The notes under the pieces are model-generated. The model worked only from the letters and a program-made list of their open reading frames with translations, did no database searches and was not told the DNA's origin. A stretch of DNA of 64,000 nucleotides. Source: an uncultured Bacteroidota bacterium (GTDB lineage: Bacteria > Bacteroidota > Bacteroidia > Flavobacteriales > Flavobacteriaceae). The stretch covers positions 1-64,000 of the forward strand of contig CABXUL010000003.1 of the NCBI GenBank assembly GCA_902515395.1, written 5' to 3'. The stretch's first letter is position 1. Each line of letters starts with the position of its first letter. A program made the position numbers and the translations under genes. Below are positions 47,996 to 58,354 of the stretch, piece after piece.

Positions 47996-50808
47996 TAAGT
48001 TACAATATTGATTATTTTACCTGGAACAACGATGATTTTTTTAGGTAAGCTGCCACTTAGTTGAGATAGTGTTTTTTCTTCATTCATTACCTCCTCTTTA
48101 ATTTGTTCAATCGTTAATTCTAAAGAAAGTTTTATTGTAAAGCGCATCCTTCCATTAAAGGAAACAGGATACTCCTTTACTTTTTCTTCTAATTTACTAG
48201 GATCGAATTTTGGGAAAGGCTCAAACGCAATGCTATTACTGTTACCTATTCTCATCCATAATTCTTCAGCAAAATGGGGAGCAAATGGAGAAAGCAAAAC
48301 CAAAAGTGGTTCCAAAACCTCTCGATTAGAACACTTCAATGCCGTCAGTTCATTGATACATATCATAAAACTACTGACACATGTATTAAAAGAAAGACGC
48401 TCAATATCTTCAGTAACTTTCTTGATGGTTTGATGAACAACTTTTAGGCTTTCCGCGCTTGCTACTTGATCATTAACCAAGAAATGGTCTTCTTGATAAA
48501 ACAACTTCCAAAACTTCTTGAGAAAGTTATGGACTCCGGAAATACCTGCAGTATTCCAAGGTTTATCCTGCTCAATAGGACCTAAAAACATTTCATACAT
48601 TCTAAGGGTATCTCCTCCATATGTATCACAAATCTCATCTGGATTTACAACATTGTGTTTTGACTTTGACATTTTTTCTACCTCCCTACCAACAATGTAT
48701 TTTCCGTCCTCTAGAATGAATTTAGCATTTTTGAAGTCTTTTTGCCAACTCCTAACTTTATTTATATCCAACTGATTACTGGAATTGACTAAAGAGACGT
48801 CAACATGGATGGGCTCTACCTCATAATCTTTTATAAGACCTTTGGATAAAAATTTTTGTGTTCCCTTTTTTCGATAAACAAATGCAGAATTCCCAAGTAT
48901 CATACCTTGATTTACTAATTTCTTTGCATACTCATCCACTTTCAAGTATCCCAAATCAAACAGTACCTTTTGCCAAAAACGCGAATACAAAAGGTGACCA
49001 GTTGCATGCTCATTACCACCCATATAGAAATCAACTTCTTTCCAGTAATTAATTGCCTCGTCTCCTACAAATTGCTTATGATTTGATGTGTCCATATAGC
49101 GATTAAAATACCATGAACTTCCAGCCCATCCAGGCATGGTATTTAATTCAATAGGGAAAATAGTTTTGTGATTAATTTGATTATTAGGTACGACTTTTTC
49201 GTTTACTTCATCCCAAGCCCAGTTTTTAGCATTACCTAATGGAGGTTTTCCATCAGGTGTTGGGAGATATTTTTCTACATCTGGTAATTCTAATGGAAGA
49301 TTTTTCTCCGATATGGGATATGGAACTTCTGACTTAAAATATATTGGTATTGGCTCTCCCCAATATCGCTGACGACTAAATATAGCATCTCTTAGTTTGA
49401 AATGAACTGCTCCCTTTCCATAATTATTCTCCTCTAATTCTAAGATAATTTTTTGAATTGCCTCCTTATAATTCATACCATTTAAAAAACTTGAATGGAT
49501 GAGTTTTATATTTCCTTTTTCTACATAGGCTTTTTTACTAACATCAATACCATCAAAAATATTAATGATTTGAAGTTTAAAGTGTCGTGCAAAATCAAAA
49601 TCTCTTTGATCCCCGCTAGGGACAGCCATTACTGCTCCCGTTCCATAACTGGCTAAAACATAATCCCCAATCCAAATAGGAATTTTAACTTTAGTGAACG
49701 GGTGAATCGCATATCCTCCAGTAAAAACACCACTAATATTTTTCACTTCAGCCTGCCTTTCCCTTTCCGATTTAGTTGAAACCTTTGCGATATAATCTTC
49801 GACCTCTTTTTCTTTCTCAGGCGTAGTTATTGATTTGACCAATCCATGCTCTGGAGCAAGTATCAAATAGGTTACTCCGAAAATAGTATCAGGTCGGGTT
49901 GTAAAAATCTCTATTTTGTTTTTGTTATCCTTAATTTGAAAAAAAATACTGGCGCCAATAGATTTCCCAATCCAGTTTCTTTGCATTTCTTTTAGTGAGT
50001 CTGGCCAGTTGACTTGGTCTAAACCTTCTAATAATCGATTAGCAAAAGCACTAATTCGCATACTCCACTGTGTCATTTTCTTCCTGATAACAGGATGCCC
50101 CCCGCGTTCTGAAACACCATTAACGATCTCATCATTAGCCAAAACAGTTCCTAAAGCAGGGCACCAATTAACTTGCGTTTTAGATAAATAGGTCAAACGG
50201 TATTTTAGTAAAATCTTTTCTTTTTCTACTTCAGAAAAGGCATTCCATTCATTTGCTTCAAATAACTGAGTATCTTTTTCACAATGGGCAAATACTTTAT
50301 GATTCCCCTCTCTTTCAAAATCTGAAATCAATTCTGTAATTGGAAAGGCCTTATCTTTAGAAGTATTATAATAAGAATTAAATAATTTAAGGAAAATCCA
50401 TTGCGTCCAACGATAATATTTCGGATCTGAGGTCTGAACCTCCCTAGTCCAATCGAATGAAAAACCCATTCGGTCTAGTTGCTTACGATATCTTTTTATA
50501 TTGGCCTGAGTTGTCTTGGCAGGGTGCTGGCCAGATTGAATTGCATATTGTTCTGCAGGTAATCCAAATGAATCATAACCTTGAGGATGTAAAACATTAA
50601 ATCCTTGATGTCTCTTGTAACGCGCAATAATATCACTTGCTATATAACCTAAAGGATGCCCAACGTGGAGCCCTGCTCCAGAGGGATAAGGAAACATATC
50701 TAAAATATAAAACTTTGGTTTTTCGCTTTTATTATGGGCTTTAAAAGTTTGATTACTCGCCCAAAACGTTTGCCATTTTTTTTCAATTTGCTGAAAATCA
50801 TATTTCAT
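47995..50808 (-). CDS. leuS: Leucyl-tRNA synthetase
   Basis: ILDMFPYPSGAGLHVGHPLGYIASDI, MSKSKHNVVNPDEI. Confidence 0.98.
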   Translation of the reverse strand: MKYDFQQIEKKWQTFWASNQTFKAHNKSEKPKFYILDMFPYPSGAGLHVGHPLGYIASDIIARYKRHQGFNVLHPQGYDSFGLPAEQYAIQSGQHPAKTTQANIKRYRKQLDRMGFSFDWTREVQTSDPKYYRWTQWIFLKLFNSYYNTSKDKAFPITELISDFEREGNHKVFAHCEKDTQLFEANEWNAFSEVEKEKILLKYRLTYLSKTQVNWCPALGTVLANDEIVNGVSERGGHPVIRKKMTQWSMRISAFANRLLEGLDQVNWPDSLKEMQRNWIGKSIGASIFFQIKDNKNKIEIFTTRPDTIFGVTYLILAPEHGLVKSITTPEKEKEVEDYIAKVSTKSERERQAEVKNISGVFTGGYAIHPFTKVKIPIWIGDYVLASYGTGAVMAVPSGDQRDFDFARHFKLQIINIFDGIDVSKKAYVEKGNIKLIHSSFLNGMNYKEAIQKIILELEENNYGKGAVHFKLRDAIFSRQRYWGEPIPIYFKSEVPYPISEKNLPLELPDVEKYLPTPDGKPPLGNAKNWAWDEVNEKVVPNNQINHKTIFPIELNTMPGWAGSSWYFNRYMDTSNHKQFVGDEAINYWKEVDFYMGGNEHATGHLLYSRFWQKVLFDLGYLKVDEYAKKLVNQGMILGNSAFVYRKKGTQKFLSKGLIKDYEVEPIHVDVSLVNSSNQLDINKVRSWQKDFKNAKFILEDGKYIVGREVEKMSKSKHNVVNPDEICDTYGGDTLRMYEMFLGPIEQDKPWNTAGISGVHNFLKKFWKLFYQEDHFLVNDQVASAESLKVVHQTIKKVTEDIERLSFNTCVSSFMICINELTALKCSNREVLEPLLVLLSPFAPHFAEELWMRIGNSNSIAFEPFPKFDPSKLEEKVKEYPVSFNGRMRFTIKLSLELTIEQIKEEVMNEEKTLSQLSGSLPKKIIVVPGKIINIVT

Positions 50809-50889
50809 TTAAGGACTTCTTTGAAAGTATAAAAATAAGCTTATTGACCGAAAGGAAAAAGTTTACCAATCTCAGGGTGTTTTTTATTG

Positions 50890-51804
50890 ATGGTTTTTTA
50901 TTTTTACGTAAAAAATTTAACTTCATTGAAGCAGTTACCTGAAGAAAAATTCAATAAACGAAGGTTGATTTCAACCTATTTATCTGTAGTAGTGAGCATC
51001 TCTTTAGTTCTTTTGCTGACAGGAATCCTGGGAATACTATTATTAAATTCAAAAAAAGTTGCTGACCATTTTAAAGAGCAGATTGTTATGACGGTCTATA
51101 TTAAAGATTCCGCAAAAGAAATTGAATTAAAGCAAATACAAAAAACCTTGAGTCTAAATTCGGCTACCAAAAAAGTGAATTTTGTCTCAAAAAAAGAAGC
51201 TTCTTTGCGTCACGAAAATGAAATTGGTGAAGATTTTATCGAATTTTTAGGCTATAATCCTTTGATGAATTCCATTGATGTTTATTTTAAAGCATCTTTT
51301 TTGAATCCTGCAATGGTTTCTAAACTTAGTAAGGACCTAGAACGCTATGGCTATGTGAGTGAAGTGGTTTATGATCAGCCACTGTTAGAACTATTGGACG
51401 ATAACATAAAAAAAATCACCTTTGGGATGATTCTTGCTGGTGGTCTTTTTATTTTGGTGGCAGTTTTATTGATCAATAGCTCGATTCGACTTTCTATTTA
51501 CAATAAAAGACTAATAATAAAAACTATGCAATTGGTTGGCGCGACGAAAAGCTTTATTAGAAGGCCTTTCATCAAAACCCACTTATTTATGGGTTTTATC
51601 GGAGCAATTATTGCTATAGTAGGTTTGGGAATTTTAATCTATGAGATGGATAATTACTTTCCTGAATTAAAAATCTTAGAGAACCCCATTGAACCTGCAT
51701 TAATTTTTACTGCAATTCTTGCTCTTGGCTTGGGGATCACTCTAATTAGTACTTTCTTTGCTACACAACGTTATTTAAATCTTAAATCAGATGCTATTTA
51801 CTAA
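50890..51804 (+). CDS. ftsX: Cell division protein FtsX-like permease
   Basis: STYLSVVVSISLVLLLTGILGILLL, VYIKDSAKEIELKQIQKTL, C-terminal FtsX TM domain. The listed start at 50887 is a TTG; ATG follows at 50890. Confidence 0.92.
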   Translation: MVFYFYVKNLTSLKQLPEEKFNKRRLISTYLSVVVSISLVLLLTGILGILLLNSKKVADHFKEQIVMTVYIKDSAKEIELKQIQKTLSLNSATKKVNFVSKKEASLRHENEIGEDFIEFLGYNPLMNSIDVYFKASFLNPAMVSKLSKDLERYGYVSEVVYDQPLLELLDDNIKKITFGMILAGGLFILVAVLLINSSIRLSIYNKRLIIKTMQLVGATKSFIRRPFIKTHLFMGFIGAIIAIVGLGILIYEMDNYFPELKILENPIEPALIFTAILALGLGITLISTFFATQRYLNLKSDAIY

Positions 51805-51813
51805 TTTATTGCT

Positions 51814-52059
51814 ATGAGTAAAGAAAAAGAAATCAAAAAAGAATTTTTATTTGGTAAAAGAAACTTTCGATTACTTTTAATTGCTTTATCATTTATATCA
51901 CTTGGATTTATTTTAATGGTAGGAGGTGGAAGTAAAGATCCCAATGTTTTTAATCCAGAAATTTTTAGCTTTCAAAGAATTCGTCTTGCTCCAACATTTG
52001 TATTGTTGGGGTTTGCAATAGCAATTTTTGCCATTTTAACTCCGTCTAAAAAAAGTTAA
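51814..52059 (+). CDS. DUF3098 family membrane protein
   Basis: FLFGKRNFRLLLIALSFISLGFILMVGGGSKDPNVFNPEIFSFQRIRLAPTFVLLGFAIAIFAI. Confidence 0.9.
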   Translation: MSKEKEIKKEFLFGKRNFRLLLIALSFISLGFILMVGGGSKDPNVFNPEIFSFQRIRLAPTFVLLGFAIAIFAILTPSKKS

Positions 52060-52847
52060 TGAGCGTACTAGAATCGCTTATTTTAGGAATTATTCAGGGG
52101 CTTACAGAGTTTTTACCCGTTTCTTCAAGTGGACACTTAGAACTTGTAAAAGCCATTTTTGGAAATGATTACGGGCAAAACCAAAGTTTACTAATTACAC
52201 TTAACCTTCATGCAGCAACTGCTTTGAGCACTATTTTTGTTTTTAGAAAAGACATCTGGTTAATTTTTTCTGATGTATTTCGTTTTAGAAAAGGTGAAAG
52301 TTTAGATTTTTCTTTGAAAATATTAATTTCAATGATGCCAGCAGTTTTAATTGGACTATTTTTTGAGAACTTCATTTCATCCTTATTTGATGGGAAAGTT
52401 TTATTGGTAGGAGTAATGCTGACCATAACAGCTATATTACTTTACCTGGCCGATCAAATAAATGAAAATAATAGTTCGATAGGTTTTAAAAATGCATTTT
52501 TAATTGGTTTAATTCAAGCGGTGGCGATTATTCCAGGTGTTTCTAGAAGTGGTGCAACCATTGCCCTTGCAGTAATTCTCAAAATTAACAGAGACAAAGC
52601 CACCCGTTTTTCATTCATAATGGTCATTCCTTTAATTTTTGGCAGCATGGCAAAAAGTCTTCTTGAAGGAAATTTATTAGCTGAGTCTCCAAATATTATC
52701 ACTTTAATAATAGGCTTTTTAAGTGCTTTTATTACAGGAATATTTGCGTGTAAGTGGATGATTAGTTTGGTAAAAAAAAGTCAATTAAAGTATTTTAGCT
52801 TTTATTGTATGATTGTTGGTCTAATATCTATTGTATATTCCCTTTGA
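52059..52847 (+). CDS. uppP: Undecaprenyl-diphosphatase
   Basis: GIIQGLTEFLPVSSSGHLELV and AIIPGVSRSGATIA. Confidence 0.97.
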   Translation: MSVLESLILGIIQGLTEFLPVSSSGHLELVKAIFGNDYGQNQSLLITLNLHAATALSTIFVFRKDIWLIFSDVFRFRKGESLDFSLKILISMMPAVLIGLFFENFISSLFDGKVLLVGVMLTITAILLYLADQINENNSSIGFKNAFLIGLIQAVAIIPGVSRSGATIALAVILKINRDKATRFSFIMVIPLIFGSMAKSLLEGNLLAESPNIITLIIGFLSAFITGIFACKWMISLVKKSQLKYFSFYCMIVGLISIVYSL

Positions 52848-52848
52848 A

Positions 52849-53544
52849 ATGGAATTTACCCTACAATCAATATCTAATGGAAAATTGCTGTTAATTGATA
52901 AACCTCTCGAATGGACATCTTTTCAGGCGGTAAATAAAATTAGATGGGGCTTAAGAAGTAAATTCAATCATAAGAAGCTAAAGGTTGGCCATGCTGGAAC
53001 GCTCGACCCACTTGCCACTGGATTATTACTAATTTGCACTGGAAAAATGACCAGAAAAATAGGTGAGTTTCAAGCTCTAGAGAAAACTTATACGGGTACA
53101 ATTACACTTGGTGCGACAACTCCATCCTTTGATTCAGAAACACCCATAGATAAAAAATTCAAGATTACCCATTTGAATGATGAAGCCCTGATAGCTGCTA
53201 AAGAAAAGTTTAAGGGTGAAATTGATCAATTCCCACCACTTTTTTCAGCCATAAAAAAAGAAGGGAAACGACTTTATGAATACGCTCGCGCTGGTGAAAA
53301 AATAGAAATAAAATCTAGAAAAATTAAAATCCATCGTTTTGATTTCAAGAAGATAGAGCTCCCTGATATAGATTTCGAAGTAAAATGTTCAAAAGGAACC
53401 TACATACGTTCTTTGGCAAACGATTTTGGAAAGTCTGTCGACTCAGGTGGCTATTTGAGTTCATTAAGGAGAATCAAAATAGGATCCTTTAAAGTTGTAA
53501 ATGCACTTACGCCACAGGAATTCATTGAAAAACTGGAATTATAA
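52849..53544 (+). CDS. truB: tRNA pseudouridine(55) synthase
   Basis: LLIDKPLEWTSFQAVNKI, KVGHAGTLDPLATGLLLICTGK, KCSKGTYIRSLANDFG. The listed ORF begins at 52831 (TTG); ATG is at 52849. Confidence 0.96.
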   Translation: MEFTLQSISNGKLLLIDKPLEWTSFQAVNKIRWGLRSKFNHKKLKVGHAGTLDPLATGLLLICTGKMTRKIGEFQALEKTYTGTITLGATTPSFDSETPIDKKFKITHLNDEALIAAKEKFKGEIDQFPPLFSAIKKEGKRLYEYARAGEKIEIKSRKIKIHRFDFKKIELPDIDFEVKCSKGTYIRSLANDFGKSVDSGGYLSSLRRIKIGSFKVVNALTPQEFIEKLEL

Positions 53545-53549
53545 AATTG

Positions 53550-53578
53550 CTCTGATGGTTTCAGAGTCCTTGTTTTTT
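53550..53578 (+). terminator. Terminator after truB
   Basis: ctctga-tggtt-tcagag followed by tccttgtttttt. Confidence 0.65.
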
Positions 53579-53605
53579 AATAATTTTGCTTAAAGTTACA
53601 GGACA

Positions 53606-54601
53606 ATGCATTTAACACAGGATCAAGTAAATGAAAGATTGAAAAGTAAGGGTTTTCTTGCGCTAGATGTACCTAAAGATTTGGATCTGGCCACTGAAAT
53701 CAAACTTTTAAAAAAGAAAAAAAATGCTGTATTATTAGCGCATTATTACCAAGAAGCTGTTATCCAAGAATTAGCAGATTATTTAGGCGACAGTTTATAC
53801 CTAGCTCAAGCAGCACAGAAAGTATCGGCTGAAATAATAGTTTTTTCCGGTGTTCACTTTATGGCTGAGACTGCTAAAATCATAAACCCTAATAAAAAGG
53901 TTATATTACCAGATCTAAAAGCTGGATGTTCATTAGCTGACTCTTGCCCTCCTTCTGATTTTAAAAAATTTATTGATCAATATCCTGGGGCTCACGTGGT
54001 CACCTACATCAATTGTTCTGCTGAAATAAAAGGATTAAGCACCATTGTATGTACTTCAAGTAATGCCAAACGGGTGATCGAATCAATTCCAGAGGGTGAA
54101 ACAATAATTTTTGCCCCAGATAAAAATCTAGGGCACTATCTAATCAAGGAGACAGGGAGGAATATGATTTTGTGGGAGGGATCATGTATTGTTCACGAGG
54201 CCTTTTCTTTCGAGCGTATTGTCAATCTATCCAAAACATATCCAAAGGCTAAATTCATAGCCCATCCTGAAAGTGAGTCTCAGATCTTAGAAATCGCTGA
54301 TTATATTGGCAGCACTTCAGGTTTATTGAAGTTTGTACAAGAAAATTCTGCTACTGAGTTCATCGTAGCCACTGAAGCGGGAATTCTTTATGAAATGGAA
54401 AAACGCTGCCCTAATAAAACATTCATTCCTGCTCCAGTAGAGGACGAAACTTGTGCCTGTAGTGAATGTGCTTATATGAAGCTAAATACTTTGGAAAAAT
54501 TATATTTATGTTTAAAATATGAAACCCCGGAAATTAAGCTTTCTGATTCACTAATTGAAAAAGCAAAGCTCCCCATTGTTAAGATGCTAGATCTAGGATA
54601 G
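53606..54601 (+). CDS. nadA: Quinolinate synthase
   Basis: AVLLAHYYQEAVIQELADYLGDSLYLAQ, AGCSLADSCP, AHPESESQILEIADYIGSTSG, CPNKTFIPAPVEDETCACSECAYMKLN. Confidence 0.96.
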   Translation: MHLTQDQVNERLKSKGFLALDVPKDLDLATEIKLLKKKKNAVLLAHYYQEAVIQELADYLGDSLYLAQAAQKVSAEIIVFSGVHFMAETAKIINPNKKVILPDLKAGCSLADSCPPSDFKKFIDQYPGAHVVTYINCSAEIKGLSTIVCTSSNAKRVIESIPEGETIIFAPDKNLGHYLIKETGRNMILWEGSCIVHEAFSFERIVNLSKTYPKAKFIAHPESESQILEIADYIGSTSGLLKFVQENSATEFIVATEAGILYEMEKRCPNKTFIPAPVEDETCACSECAYMKLNTLEKLYLCLKYETPEIKLSDSLIEKAKLPIVKMLDLG

Positions 54602-54603
54602 TT

Positions 54604-56160
54604 ATGATTACTGATATTCTTGTTATTGGAAGTGGTATTTCAGGCCTAACCTACGCCATCAAGATTGGAGAGCAAAACCCTGAATTACAACTTACCATTA
54701 TTTCTAAAAATAATCTTTTAGAGACTAATACCCGCTATGCTCAAGGGGGAATAGCTGTAGTTTCCAATTTCCAAAAAGATTCCTATGACAAACACATCGA
54801 AGATACTCTAATTGCGGGTGCAGGAAAATGCGATAAAGAAGTAGTAAAGTTTGTTGTTGAAGAGGGCCACGAGCGATTACAGGAATTAATGGATTGGGGA
54901 ACACAATTCGATAAAAAAGAAAAAGGGTTGCATCTAACTAAAGAAGGTGGACACTCTGAAAATAGAATTGTTCATCACAAGGACAGCACAGGACTTGAAA
55001 TTCAAGAATCTCTAATTCGCAAAATCAAAACATTTCCAAATATTTCACTTTTAGAAAACCATACATTGGTAGATTTAATTACTGATCACCACACGGGAAG
55101 TCTAAATAAACGTTGCTACGGTGCATATGTCATCCAAAACTTAGAACAAGAGATTATTAGGATTTCATCAAAAATAACTGTTTTGAGTACTGGTGGAGCT
55201 GGACAGCTTTTTTCTCACACCACCAATCCACTTAATGCAACTGGCGATGGGCTTGGTGCTGCTTACCGAGCTAAGGTACTTATGAAAGCATTGCCTTTCG
55301 TTCAATTCCATCCCACTGCCTTATACCCAAAAATTGAAGGCAATACTTTTCTAATATCCGAGGCAGTTCGGGGTGAAGGGGGTATTCTTATAAATTCTAA
55401 AGGAGAACGTTTTATGCTAAAATATGATCCTAATGCTGAGTTAGCACCACGAGATATTGTAGCTCGCTCTATTGCGAATGAAATACTAAAATCCGATCAA
55501 GAATATGTTTATTTGGACTGTAGAAATATTAATAAACAGGACTTCATTAATCAATTCCCTACTATTTTAAAAAATTGTAAAAAAATAGATTTAAATCCGC
55601 TGATTGATCTAATTCCTGTCATTCCAGCTGCTCACTATTTTTGTGGTGGTATACAAGTTAATCCTTTTGGAGAAACAATTTTAAAAGGCCTTTATGCTAT
55701 TGGAGAATGTAGTTATACAGGATTGCATGGAGCTAATCGATTAGCGTCAAACTCTTTACTTGAATCTTTAGTTTTTTCTCATCGAGCTGCCTTGAATTCT
55801 TTAAAAGAAATTAATGGAAACTTACCTTCAAAAGAATTTTATGAAAATGTTCCTGAATGGAATGGAGCCCAATACATTTATGATGAAAAAATTTCTGCAA
55901 CAGAAAAGTTAAAAAAAAATCTTCAGAAAATAATGGCTTCTAAGGTAGGAATCTTTAAAACATCTGAAGGGCTGATAAAAGCAGAAAGTGAACTTAAAGA
56001 GATATTTCTTAAAACAAAAGATATATACAATGAAAACAAACTTACATTAGAGGTTTGTGAATTGAGAAATATGGTTAGCGTCGCCTACTTGATGATTAAA
56101 CAATCACAGGAGCTAAAAGAAAATATTGGGGTATTTTATAACCATGATAATGTCGCATAG
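54604..56160 (+). CDS. nadB: L-aspartate oxidase
   Basis: ILVIGSGISGLTYAIKIGE, ETNTRYAQGGIAVV, FVQFHPTALYP, GLHGANRLASNSLLESLVFSHRAA. Confidence 0.96.
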   Translation: MITDILVIGSGISGLTYAIKIGEQNPELQLTIISKNNLLETNTRYAQGGIAVVSNFQKDSYDKHIEDTLIAGAGKCDKEVVKFVVEEGHERLQELMDWGTQFDKKEKGLHLTKEGGHSENRIVHHKDSTGLEIQESLIRKIKTFPNISLLENHTLVDLITDHHTGSLNKRCYGAYVIQNLEQEIIRISSKITVLSTGGAGQLFSHTTNPLNATGDGLGAAYRAKVLMKALPFVQFHPTALYPKIEGNTFLISEAVRGEGGILINSKGERFMLKYDPNAELAPRDIVARSIANEILKSDQEYVYLDCRNINKQDFINQFPTILKNCKKIDLNPLIDLIPVIPAAHYFCGGIQVNPFGETILKGLYAIGECSYTGLHGANRLASNSLLESLVFSHRAALNSLKEINGNLPSKEFYENVPEWNGAQYIYDEKISATEKLKKNLQKIMASKVGIFKTSEGLIKAESELKEIFLKTKDIYNENKLTLEVCELRNMVSVAYLMIKQSQELKENIGVFYNHDNVA

Positions 56161-57013
56161 TTTTTACAAAAAATACCATTTAGCAATCAATCGATTTATC
56201 GATAATGCTTTAACTGAAGATATCGAAATGGGAGATCATAGCGGTCAAGCTTGTTTTGATAATCAACTAGAAAAATCGACCATTTTAAAAGTGAAAGAGG
56301 ACTGTATCATTGCTGGAATTGATTTAGCCGAAAAAATTTTCAAGCGGTTTGATCACCTCATAAAATTAACTCGCAATTTTGAGGATGGCGAATCTCTCAC
56401 AAAGGGAACAGTCGCTTATACTGTAGAAGGACCTGCTAAGTCGTTACTATCATCTGAAAGGTTAGTTCTAAATTGTATGCAAAGAATGAGTGGAATTGCA
56501 TCTTTCACCCACCAATTAAATCAAAAAATAAAACATACAAATTGTAAAATTCTCGATACACGAAAAACAACTCCTGGCTTCCGCTATCCTGAAAAATGGG
56601 CCGTTTCAATTGGAGGAGGTTACAATCATAGAATGGGACTATTTGACGCCATAATGATTAAAGATAACCATGTAGATTTTTGTGGAGGTATGCAAAATAC
56701 ATTACTAAAAATTAAAGATTATTTGGAAAGAAGTCAATTAAAAATTGATGTGGTTGTAGAGGTTAGAAACCAAATTGAAATTGAGGCTGTAATGGAATTT
56801 CCATGGGTTAAACGAATACTTCTTGACAATATGGAGCCTGGTCAAATTCAGGAAAAAGTGTCTTGGATAAATAATAGTTTTGAAACAGAAGCATCGGGAA
56901 ATATTAATGAGAACAACTTAATTCAATATGCAGAGACAGGAGTAGACTTTTTATCTATTGGTGCACTAACACACTCTGCAAAGAATATAGACTTGAGTTT
57001 AAAAGCCCTGTAA
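56144..57013 (+). CDS. nadC: Nicotinate-nucleotide pyrophosphorylase (carboxylating)
   Basis: [74 protein letters not shown]. Start is 56144 or 56150; overlaps the nadB 3' end. Confidence 0.95.
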   Translation: MIMSHSFYKKYHLAINRFIDNALTEDIEMGDHSGQACFDNQLEKSTILKVKEDCIIAGIDLAEKIFKRFDHLIKLTRNFEDGESLTKGTVAYTVEGPAKSLLSSERLVLNCMQRMSGIASFTHQLNQKIKHTNCKILDTRKTTPGFRYPEKWAVSIGGGYNHRMGLFDAIMIKDNHVDFCGGMQNTLLKIKDYLERSQLKIDVVVEVRNQIEIEAVMEFPWVKRILLDNMEPGQIQEKVSWINNSFETEASGNINENNLIQYAETGVDFLSIGALTHSAKNIDLSLKAL

Positions 57014-57022
57014 GGTTCCCTC

Positions 57023-57039
57023 TATATTTGCTATATTTG
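57023..57039 (+). promoter_or_regulatory. Tandem -7-like elements TATATTTG-C-TATATTTG upstream of pyrH
   Basis: Two exact TATATTTG copies (57023-57030, 57032-57039) in the nadC-pyrH gap. Confidence 0.4.
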
Positions 57040-57054
57040 ATAGATTTTTTAAGT

Positions 57055-57762
57055 ATGAAATACAAAAGAATATTATTAAAACTTAGTGGTGAAGCTCTTA
57101 TGGGTGAACATAATCACGGAATTGATCCAATAAGATTAAATGACTACGCCATTGAGATTAAAGAAATTCATGAAAAAGGAACAGAGATAGCAATTGTTAT
57201 TGGAGGGGGAAATATTTTTCGGGGTGTTTCAGGTGCTAGTAAAGGTATGGATCGTGTTCAAGCTGACTATATGGGGATGCTTGCTACTGTAATTAATGGA
57301 CTGGCTTTACAAAGTGCTCTTGAAAATATTGATATTCCAACTAGGTTGCAATCTGCTATAAATATGGAAGCCATAGCCGAACCTTTCATAAAGAGGAGAG
57401 CCACACGCCATTTAGAAAAAGGACGTGTGGTAATTTTTGGATCTGGGACTGGTAATCCTTTTTTCACCACCGATTCAGCAGCTGTCCTCAGAGCAATTGA
57501 AATCAATGCAGACGTCATCCTAAAAGGAACTAGAGTAGATGGAATTTACAATAAAGACCCCGAAAAAAATAAAGAGGCAACCAAGTTTGACTCACTTTCT
57601 TTTGAAGAGGTATTAAAAAAGGGTCTTAAAGTAATGGACACTACTGCTTTTACCTTAAGTCAAGAAAACAATTTACCAATTATTGTTTTTGATATGAACA
57701 TCAAAGGAAATCTAAGTAAAATTATCAATGGAGATAAAATTGGGACTCGTGTTGATTTATAA
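57055..57762 (+). CDS. pyrH: UMP kinase
   Basis: [63 protein letters not shown] at 57055 preferred over the listed 57028. Confidence 0.97.
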   Translation: MKYKRILLKLSGEALMGEHNHGIDPIRLNDYAIEIKEIHEKGTEIAIVIGGGNIFRGVSGASKGMDRVQADYMGMLATVINGLALQSALENIDIPTRLQSAINMEAIAEPFIKRRATRHLEKGRVVIFGSGTGNPFFTTDSAAVLRAIEINADVILKGTRVDGIYNKDPEKNKEATKFDSLSFEEVLKKGLKVMDTTAFTLSQENNLPIIVFDMNIKGNLSKIINGDKIGTRVDL

Positions 57763-57774
57763 ACCAATTACAAA

Positions 57775-58329
57775 ATGAATGAAGAAATAGGCTCTATAAT
57801 TGAAGCTGCCAATGAAAGTATGCGGTTTTCAATTGAACATTTAGAGAAAGAGTTGGTCAATATTCGTGCTGGGAAAGCTAATCCAGTTATGCTGAAAGGT
57901 GTAATGATAGAATACTATGGTGTACCTACCCCCCTAAGTCAAGTCTCAAATATTAATACACCAGATGGCAGAACCATTACTGTACAACCCTGGGAAAAAC
58001 CTTTACTTGCTGAAATTGAGAAAGGAATTTTAAATGCTAACTTAGGTTTTAACCCTATGAATAACGGTGAATCTGTTATAATAAATGTTCCTCCGTTGAC
58101 TGAAGAAAGAAGAATGGAACTTGTAAAATTAGCAAAGGCCGAAACTGAAAATACCAAAGTAAGTATTAGAAATACCAGGAAAGATGCCAATAACGAAATA
58201 AAAAAATCTGACATTTCTAAAGACATACAAAAAAATGCTGAGATTGATATTCAAGAATTAACAGATAACTACATTAAAAAAGTTGATGATATTTTTCTGT
58301 CTAAAGAAAAAGATATTTTAACCTTATAG
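57775..58329 (+). CDS. frr: Ribosome recycling factor
   Basis: EHLEKELVNIRAGKANPVMLKGVMIEYYGVPTPLSQVSNI...RNTRKDANNEIKK. Confidence 0.97.
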   Translation: MNEEIGSIIEAANESMRFSIEHLEKELVNIRAGKANPVMLKGVMIEYYGVPTPLSQVSNINTPDGRTITVQPWEKPLLAEIEKGILNANLGFNPMNNGESVIINVPPLTEERRMELVKLAKAETENTKVSIRNTRKDANNEIKKSDISKDIQKNAEIDIQELTDNYIKKVDDIFLSKEKDILTL

Positions 58330-58354
58330 CATTTGAATAATTGGTGACTAAATT

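Noticed and set aside
50809-50889. Possible leucine attenuator or T-box upstream of leuS
   Set aside because: The short gap shared with ftsX contains no Leu-rich leader ORF, no terminator and no T-box motif.
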